The notes beneath the pieces were generated by a model. It was not told the origin of the DNA and ran no database searches. It worked only from the letters and a program-made list of their open reading frames with translations. Source: Clostridia bacterium (GTDB taxonomy: Bacteria; Bacillota; Clostridia; Oscillospirales; CAG-272). Taken from it: a stretch of 64,000 bases of DNA. The DNA lies in the NCBI GenBank assembly GCA_017462385.1, contig JAFTRE010000019.1, positions 1-64,000 of the forward strand, written 5' to 3'. Below, piece after piece: positions 59,463 to 64,000 of this stretch (within the stretch, counting starts at the first letter, position 1; each line of letters starts with the position of its first letter). A program made the position numbers and the translations under genes.

Positions 59463-59833
59463 CCGGTGTAATCCTCAATAAGCGCCGCCAATTCTTGGCG
59501 TGAGAACGCCCATATGCCTGTCCCGAGCATGGTTCTATCCTTCTCGGGCAGGCTTTTTATATCTACCTCGATAATGTCGGTCAAAACGCCCGCTTCATCA
59601 AACACTCCTATAACGCCGTTATACTCCTTGAGCATAAACATGGCTTTTGACGCAGTGGTGGTGTCGACCGTAATAAGCTTGCTCACCTCTATTCCCAAGT
59701 CTTCGGAATTGCTTACAAGTTCATCGAGCGTGCTTCGCATACCCAGCGTCACTGCAAACGATGCCACTGAAAAAACAACAGCGATAACAACTACCATTAT
59801 GATAGCTATAAAATAGTTTTTTTGATTTTCCAT
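59459..59833 (-). CDS. BofC C-terminal-domain-like membrane protein
   Basis: A 124-residue protein with a short cytoplasmic head, a membrane helix (about residues 6-30; FIAIIMVVVIAVVFSVASF) and an external domain. Its end, VDIKSLPEKDRTMLGTGIW, then LAALIEDYTG, matches the C-terminal BofC domain pattern (LPxxD...L..GI...LxxLLEDY). In Bacillus BofC restrains SpoIVB during sporulation, but this domain is also found in non-spore contexts. ATG 59833 is preferred because AAGGGGG lies nine bases upstream. It is transcribed away from the PBP gene. Function here is not known. Confidence 0.68.
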   Translation of the reverse strand: MENQKNYFIAIIMVVVIAVVFSVASFAVTLGMRSTLDELVSNSEDLGIEVSKLITVDTTTASKAMFMLKEYNGVIGVFDEAGVLTDIIEVDIKSLPEKDRTMLGTGIWAFSRQELAALIEDYTG

Positions 59834-59941
59834 AAACAACATCCCCCTTACAATTTGTTGTTTCTTATTATTCACTTTTGAAACGTTATATATTCGGGAA
59901 ATGAGTCAATAATATACATAAACACGTACGGAGGTATGCTT

Positions 59942-62371
59942 ATGTTTGACAAGCTTAAACGTTCGAGGGGTTGGTGCATCGCTGTTGCGCTGATATCGAG
60001 TGTGTGCATACTAATCGCTGTTGCAATATTGACGGCGGGTATTGCGCTGACGTTTTATATTAGCGAGAATTATGAGCGCAGCATAGATATATCGCTGTTT
60101 GATGCATCGGCACGAGGAGGGGCAACGAAAATATATTACTATGATATGGTCGACCGGCAAAGCCTCAAGGGTGAGCCTATCGAGCTTGCAAGCGAACAAC
60201 TTGAGGGAGGCAGCTGTATTTATGTAGATTATTGGTCGGTTCCACAAAACATTATAGATGCATTTGTTGCCATTGAGGATAAGCGCTTTTGGCAGCATTC
60301 GGGTGTTGATTGGTTAAGAACGGCATCGGCATCTGTTAATTATCTTAAAAATGACGGAGTAAGCTTTGGTGGCTCGACAATCACACAGCAGCTTATCAAA
60401 AATATTACGGGCGAGCGGCAATATTCAAAAGAGCGCAAGATACAGGAGATCATCTGGGCACAGGATCTTGAAACGAGATTGTCTAAAACAGAGATTATCG
60501 AACTGTATATGAATATTATAAATTTGTCGCATGGTTGTGTGGGTGTGCAGGCGGCGGCAAATACCTATTTTTCAAAGGATGTGTCCGAACTATCATTGCT
60601 CGAATGCGCCGCCATTGCGGCAATAACAAACAACCCTTCTTATTATGATCCCGTCTACCATCCGGAAAACAATACGGAGCGACGAAATCTGATAATCGAG
60701 CAGATGTTCAAGCAAGGATATATAAACGAGGAGGAATATTTATCTGCTTATGATGTGCCGCTTGAGCTTGACATGAGTTGGCACAACAGCACTGATGGCA
60801 TCAATTCATGGTACACGGATATGGTTATTGAAGATGTGATCGCGGATCTTTGTGAGCAGTATGGGTATACCTCATCTGCGGCGGGAATGCTGGTATATTC
60901 GGGAGGGCTTAGAATATATACAGCTATGGATATAGATGTTCAACGAGTTCTGGAGGAATATTATGCCGACAGCTCTAATTTCCCGAGTGGTAGCGGCAGT
61001 AGTGAATTTCAATCCTCCATGATAGTTATAGATCCGTATACGGGCGATATTCTCGGTGTTGCGGGGGCGATAGGAGAAAAAAAAGCCAATCGTATTCAAA
61101 ATTACGCTACTCAAACAAAGCGCCCATCGGGGTCGGTCATCAAGCCGTTATCGGTATACGCACCGGCTCTGGACGCCGGGATTATTACTAGTGCATCGGT
61201 TTATGATGATGTGCCTGTGGAATTTAAACTTAAAAACGGTAAATATGTAGGCTGGCCTCAAAACTCTCCTGCAACATATCGCGGTTTGACAAATATCATG
61301 AGTGCGATAAAAGATTCAGTAAATACGGTGGCAGTACGAGTTCTTGATGATGTTGGAGTGGACACATCGTTTGATTTTCTTTATGATAAGTTGGGTATGA
61401 AAAGTCTTGTTACCGAAATGAGATTGTCTGATGGCAGTATTGTGACAGACCGCGGTGTGGCAGCGTTGGCACTCGGACAGCAAAACTATGGAGTTACCGT
61501 TCGTGAGATGACTGGGGCGTACTCTGTATTGGCAAATGCCGGTGTGTATAATACGGTGCGGTCCTATTATAAAGTAACAGATGCAATGGGAAATGTATTG
61601 CTTAGCTGTGAACGCGAAAGTGAGCAAGCGATATCTTCAGAAACTGCGGGTATCATGACATTAATGCTTCAGGAAGTGGTTACATCAGGTACGGCTAAAG
61701 CAATTACGTTGGATAGCAAGATCGATGTTGCAGGCAAAACAGGAACTACGCAGGATAACTGCGACAAATGGTTTATAGGATATACTCCGTATTTTATTGG
61801 TGGTGTATGGTGCGGTTATGAATATCCGGAGCCATTAGATGATATAACGGGTAATCCGTGTATAACTGTTTGGGATGAGGTAATGACCATACTTCATGAA
61901 AAGTATGTTTCAAGCGGATTGAATGAATTTGATATTCCCAATAATATCGTGAAAGTTCGCTGTTGTGCCGATTCGGGAAAATTGCTTACTTCCGCATGTC
62001 GGATTGATGCGCGAGGAAATCGTGGTGTATGGTGCTATTTTAAGGCAGGCAGTGAGCCGAGCAGTTATTGTACTTGCCATATTACTGTGGATTACGATAT
62101 GGTAGATGGCGGTGTTGCGTGCAGGGAATGTCCGGTTGAGAATATTAAAAAGGTTGGTATGATACAGGTTTCACGCAGTTTTCCGGTGCAAGTGTATGTT
62201 ACAGATGCACAATATGTATGGCGGCAGCTGAGTGGGGGAGTAACTATGTCCACTGATCCTACCTTGCCGTTTTTCTCGCCCATGCTTGGGTGGAGAAAAT
62301 ATTGTGGTATTTCGAGAGGGGGCAGGCAATTTAACCGAGGTTGTGCCGTTCACACTCAAAATGCGGAATAA
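59942..62371 (+). CDS. Class A penicillin-binding protein (PBP1 type)
   Basis: An 809-residue bifunctional cell-wall synthase. A membrane helix (about 11-40) precedes the glycosyltransferase domain with Glu112 in EDKRFWQHSGVDW and GGSTITQQLIKN. The transpeptidase has Ser398 in SVIK, SVN and KTG with Lys599. The C-terminus contains a Cys-rich stretch (RCCADSGK, CRIDARG, WCYF, YCTCH, CRECP) common in clostridial PBPs. ATG 59942 is seven bases behind CGGAGG; ATG 59936 is too close to it. Confidence 0.96.
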   Translation: MFDKLKRSRGWCIAVALISSVCILIAVAILTAGIALTFYISENYERSIDISLFDASARGGATKIYYYDMVDRQSLKGEPIELASEQLEGGSCIYVDYWSVPQNIIDAFVAIEDKRFWQHSGVDWLRTASASVNYLKNDGVSFGGSTITQQLIKNITGERQYSKERKIQEIIWAQDLETRLSKTEIIELYMNIINLSHGCVGVQAAANTYFSKDVSELSLLECAAIAAITNNPSYYDPVYHPENNTERRNLIIEQMFKQGYINEEEYLSAYDVPLELDMSWHNSTDGINSWYTDMVIEDVIADLCEQYGYTSSAAGMLVYSGGLRIYTAMDIDVQRVLEEYYADSSNFPSGSGSSEFQSSMIVIDPYTGDILGVAGAIGEKKANRIQNYATQTKRPSGSVIKPLSVYAPALDAGIITSASVYDDVPVEFKLKNGKYVGWPQNSPATYRGLTNIMSAIKDSVNTVAVRVLDDVGVDTSFDFLYDKLGMKSLVTEMRLSDGSIVTDRGVAALALGQQNYGVTVREMTGAYSVLANAGVYNTVRSYYKVTDAMGNVLLSCERESEQAISSETAGIMTLMLQEVVTSGTAKAITLDSKIDVAGKTGTTQDNCDKWFIGYTPYFIGGVWCGYEYPEPLDDITGNPCITVWDEVMTILHEKYVSSGLNEFDIPNNIVKVRCCADSGKLLTSACRIDARGNRGVWCYFKAGSEPSSYCTCHITVDYDMVDGGVACRECPVENIKKVGMIQVSRSFPVQVYVTDAQYVWRQLSGGVTMSTDPTLPFFSPMLGWRKYCGISRGGRQFNRGCAVHTQNAE

Positions 62372-62439
62372 CAGTTGTATTAAATATATGAAAAAATAAA
62401 TTTAAAACGTGTTTATTGAGCAAAAATTGCCTATACTTC

Positions 62440-62468
62440 TTGACAAACGGATGAATTTGCGGTATACT
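62440..62468 (+). promoter_or_regulatory. Sigma-A promoter of the DUF4430-type lipoprotein
   Basis: TTGACA (62440-62445), 17 bases, TATACT (62463-62468). The start codon is 35 bases further on. Confidence 0.82.
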
Positions 62469-62503
62469 GTAAGAGCAAAATCTAATGGAGGCAATTTTTA
62501 GAA

Positions 62504-63004
62504 ATGAAACTTACAAAAATTTTAGCTCTTATTTTGGCTTGCTGCATGATCGTATGTACTTTAGTGGCCTGCGGTGGTGACGGTAACAATACCGGCGGTG
62601 ATACATCTGACGATGCCAGCGGTGGCGATGAAGCAGATGTAACCTTGACGGTTTCCATCAAGGTCTATGATGCCGATAACAAGGTTGTCTATGAAAACGA
62701 AAGCTACACCTATAAGGGCAAGGCTCCTACAGTTATCGAGCTCATCGATGACTACCTTCTTATCGAGGGCGGGGATGCTACGCTTGATTATGATGAAAAC
62801 GGCAATCTTTCCTCTATCGGAATCGTCGAGGCTGGCGTTGTGACTTCTCATAACAGCGAAACCAATGAGGATGTAGAGTTGTACACAACTTATTGGTGGT
62901 ACAGACTTAATGGCAAAGAAGGTTCTGATGCTATGGAAGAATATATTGTTCAGAACGGAGATGCTATTGAGTATATTTTGCTCCAGGCAAAGAGCTCTAA
63001 CTAA
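62504..63004 (+). CDS. DUF4430-type lipoprotein
   Basis: A 166-residue lipoprotein with signal peptide MKLTKILALI... and lipobox LVAC (Cys23), then a low-complexity Gly/Asp/Thr spacer. The folded domain (about residues 45-165) contains TVSIKVYDADNKVVYENES, APTVIELIDDYLL, TYWWYRLNG and AIEYILLQAK, the outline of the transcobalamin-like DUF4430 domain. Family members are surface proteins, some linked to corrinoid or cell-surface binding; the ligand is unknown. GGAGG lies 11 bases before the ATG. It is monocistronic between its own promoter and terminator. Confidence 0.85.
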   Translation: MKLTKILALILACCMIVCTLVACGGDGNNTGGDTSDDASGGDEADVTLTVSIKVYDADNKVVYENESYTYKGKAPTVIELIDDYLLIEGGDATLDYDENGNLSSIGIVEAGVVTSHNSETNEDVELYTTYWWYRLNGKEGSDAMEEYIVQNGDAIEYILLQAKSSN

Positions 63005-63017
63005 AATTCAAGCAGAT

Positions 63018-63055
63018 AAACCGGAGAGATAAAACTCTCCGGTTTATTTTATTAT
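63018..63055 (+). terminator. Intrinsic terminator after the lipoprotein gene
   Basis: A perfect 11-bp stem AAACCGGAGAG/CTCTCCGGTTT with a six-base loop, then ATTTTATTA. Confidence 0.92.
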
Positions 63056-63286
63056 ACCCCGCCAATTACGGCAATGACTACAGATTGTCCTGGAGAGGCA
63101 GTGCGTTGAGTATTATCAAATTCAAGCAAAATTTCATTGCTATCGGTTAGGGTGAGTGTAGTGCGAAGGGAGGAGACTGATAAAATCCAAGCCTTATCGA
63201 TGCGGCGATAGCTTCATAACCCTCCTGATTTACAAGATGAGCGCCAATGGTATCTCCACGCCGCCGCTCATGGCAATAAGCACTTT
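63052..63286 (-). pseudogene. mnmA: Remnant of mnmA (tRNA 2-thiouridylase), internally deleted and frameshifted
   Basis: Read on the minus strand from 63286, the frame gives KVLIAMSGGV, the PP-loop start of MnmA. A shift then gives DTIGAHLVNQEGYEAIAAS, matching the next helix and strand (GYE-V-I). A third frame gives SNEILLEFDNTQRTASPGQ followed by SVV and ends at TAA 63054-63052, matching the MnmA C-terminus (VEF..PQRA..PGQSVV). The middle ~280 residues are absent and the start codon is lost. It begins six bases after the trmL stop, so it was once in the same operon. No single frame is intact, so it cannot make MnmA. Confidence 0.78.
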
Positions 63287-63291
63287 ATCGT

Positions 63292-63804
63292 TTATAATTT
63301 ATTGTCCTCCCATGAGAAGGTGGTAGGTGAGCCTGTTTCGAGAAGTCCTTTAAAATTTTGTTGACGCAAAACTTCATACACAGCTATTGCGGCAGAGTTT
63401 GATAGATTTAGACTCCTAAGACCATCACGCATGGGAATGCGAACACAATGTTCTCGATTTTCTCGGAGAAGGGCTTCGGGAAGCCCGGCGGTTTCTTTGC
63501 CGAACATGAGATATACGGGAGATGGATATATCACATCGGTGTATTTGTTTGGCGATTTCGTTGAAAAATAATACACGCGTGATGCCGGATTTTTTGAAAA
63601 GAAATCGTTTAGATCATCGTAATAATGTATGTCGAGAGCATACCAATAATCGAGACCGGCCCGTTTCAATTTACGGTCGTCAATGGCAAATCCCAACGGG
63701 CGGATTAGGTGAAGGGAAGCGCCGACAGCGGCACATGTGCGTGCGATGTTGCCGGTATTTTGCGGTATTTCGGGTTCATGTAATACTATGTTTAAGTTGT
63801 TCAT
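63292..63804 (-). CDS. trmL: tRNA (cytidine(34)-2'-O)-methyltransferase TrmL
   Basis: A 170-residue SPOUT enzyme that 2'-O-methylates the wobble base of certain leucine tRNAs. Conserved: LHEPEIPQNTGNIARTCAA, the RAGLDYW region, the knot YLMFGKETAGLPE and the closing IPMRDGLRSLNLSNSAAI. ATG 63804 (MNNLNIVL) lies six bases behind GGAG; ATG 63816 is an upstream alternative. It has its own promoter and is followed by the mnmA remnant. Confidence 0.95.
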   Translation of the reverse strand: MNNLNIVLHEPEIPQNTGNIARTCAAVGASLHLIRPLGFAIDDRKLKRAGLDYWYALDIHYYDDLNDFFSKNPASRVYYFSTKSPNKYTDVIYPSPVYLMFGKETAGLPEALLRENREHCVRIPMRDGLRSLNLSNSAAIAVYEVLRQQNFKGLLETGSPTTFSWEDNKL

Positions 63805-63832
63805 TTGAAACTCCATGGATTTTGATAGCTAT

Positions 63833-63861
63833 ATTATACACAATTCTTATGTTTCTTTCAA
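63833..63861 (-). promoter_or_regulatory. Promoter of trmL
   Basis: On the minus strand TTGAAA (63861-63856), 17 bases, TATAAT (63838-63833), about 29 bases before the start codon. Confidence 0.8.
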
Positions 63862-63889
63862 GTATAAAATAATATTTTATAAAAAACTA

Positions 63890-63918
63890 TGGAAAAGTTC
63901 GCGGAAATGTTGTATAAT
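63890..63918 (+). promoter_or_regulatory. Probable promoter of secA
   Basis: TGGAAA (63890-63895), 17 bases, TATAAT (63913-63918), divergent from the trmL promoter. Confidence 0.6.
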
Positions 63919-63949
63919 TAATATAATTGCATAGTTTAGGAGGATAGTA

Positions 63950-64000
63950 ATGGGAATTGGTTCTAAAATATTTGGGACATATAGTGACAGACAGATAAAA
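63950..64000 (+). CDS. secA: SecA, N-terminal 17 residues (cut by window end)
   Basis: ATG 63950 follows an AGGAGG site six bases upstream. The 17 visible codons read MGIGSKIFGTYSDRQIK, very close to the start of SecA (SKIFGTYSER), the ATPase that drives preprotein export through SecYEG. The gene continues beyond the window. Confidence 0.8.
   Translation, partial: MGIGSKIFGTYSDRQIK

Overview
The window reads as a chromosomal segment of a Gram-positive, low-to-mid GC bacterium of the class Clostridia, most likely an Oscillospiraceae/Ruminococcaceae-type gut anaerobe (inference). Supporting signs are strong Shine-Dalgarno sites, sigma-A promoters with exact 17-bp spacers, a CIRCE/HrcA heat-shock operon in the order hrcA-grpE-dnaK-dnaJ-prmA-rsmE, WhiA, a PucR/CdaR-type regulator, Lgt with lipobox lipoproteins, FeoAB, and a radical SAM-smc-ftsY cluster. 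No rRNA, tRNA, CRISPR array or insertion sequence was recognised. Most of the window is housekeeping DNA. The accessory parts are the left edge and several small clusters.

Layout. 1-1766: the 3' end of an Rhs protein whose variable tip is an AT-rich lipase-fold domain, followed by a membrane-anchored candidate immunity protein and a terminator. 1807-8998: promoter, radical SAM, smc, ftsY, an SGNH-like protein and a lipoprotein. 9047-15733: the CIRCE-controlled chaperone operon with prmA and rsmE. 15825-19810: PucR-type regulator, CtpA-type protease, greA and a membrane protein. 19854-23004: lacZ on the minus strand. 23098-24622: a 31-residue membrane peptide, a RsuA-type pseudouridine synthase, a deoxyribosyltransferase-like protein and an NTF2-like protein. 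24686-26549 (minus): an ECF sigma factor and its membrane partner. 26746-30995: uvrB-tex. 31210-32370: an orphan sugar-importer ATPase. 32377-33952: CPBP protease and tadA. 33998-36132: feoA-feoB behind a palindrome.

36152-44674 is one long plus-strand unit: two M16-family proteins, lgt, folD, a GH78-like protein, then a tight trio of membrane protein, HPr-kinase-like NTPase and S26-type peptidase. 44673-53337 (minus) is another: coaE, lytic transglycosylase, M18 aminopeptidase, prfA, ywlC, a ParC-like topoisomerase subunit, a 40-residue membrane protein, deoC and an amidohydrolase. 53368-59462 (plus) holds yjjG-like, murB, whiA and dnaE. The right end has a BofC-like protein divergent from a class A PBP, a DUF4430-type lipoprotein, a wrecked mnmA remnant, trmL, and the first 17 codons of secA.

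The most interesting items are the mnmA remnant directly behind trmL, the membrane protein/HprK-like/S26 peptidase trio, the Rhs lipase-like tip with its neighbour, a CcpA/LacI-like palindrome in front of feoAB, and two short membrane-peptide genes (23098-23193 and 46170-46292).
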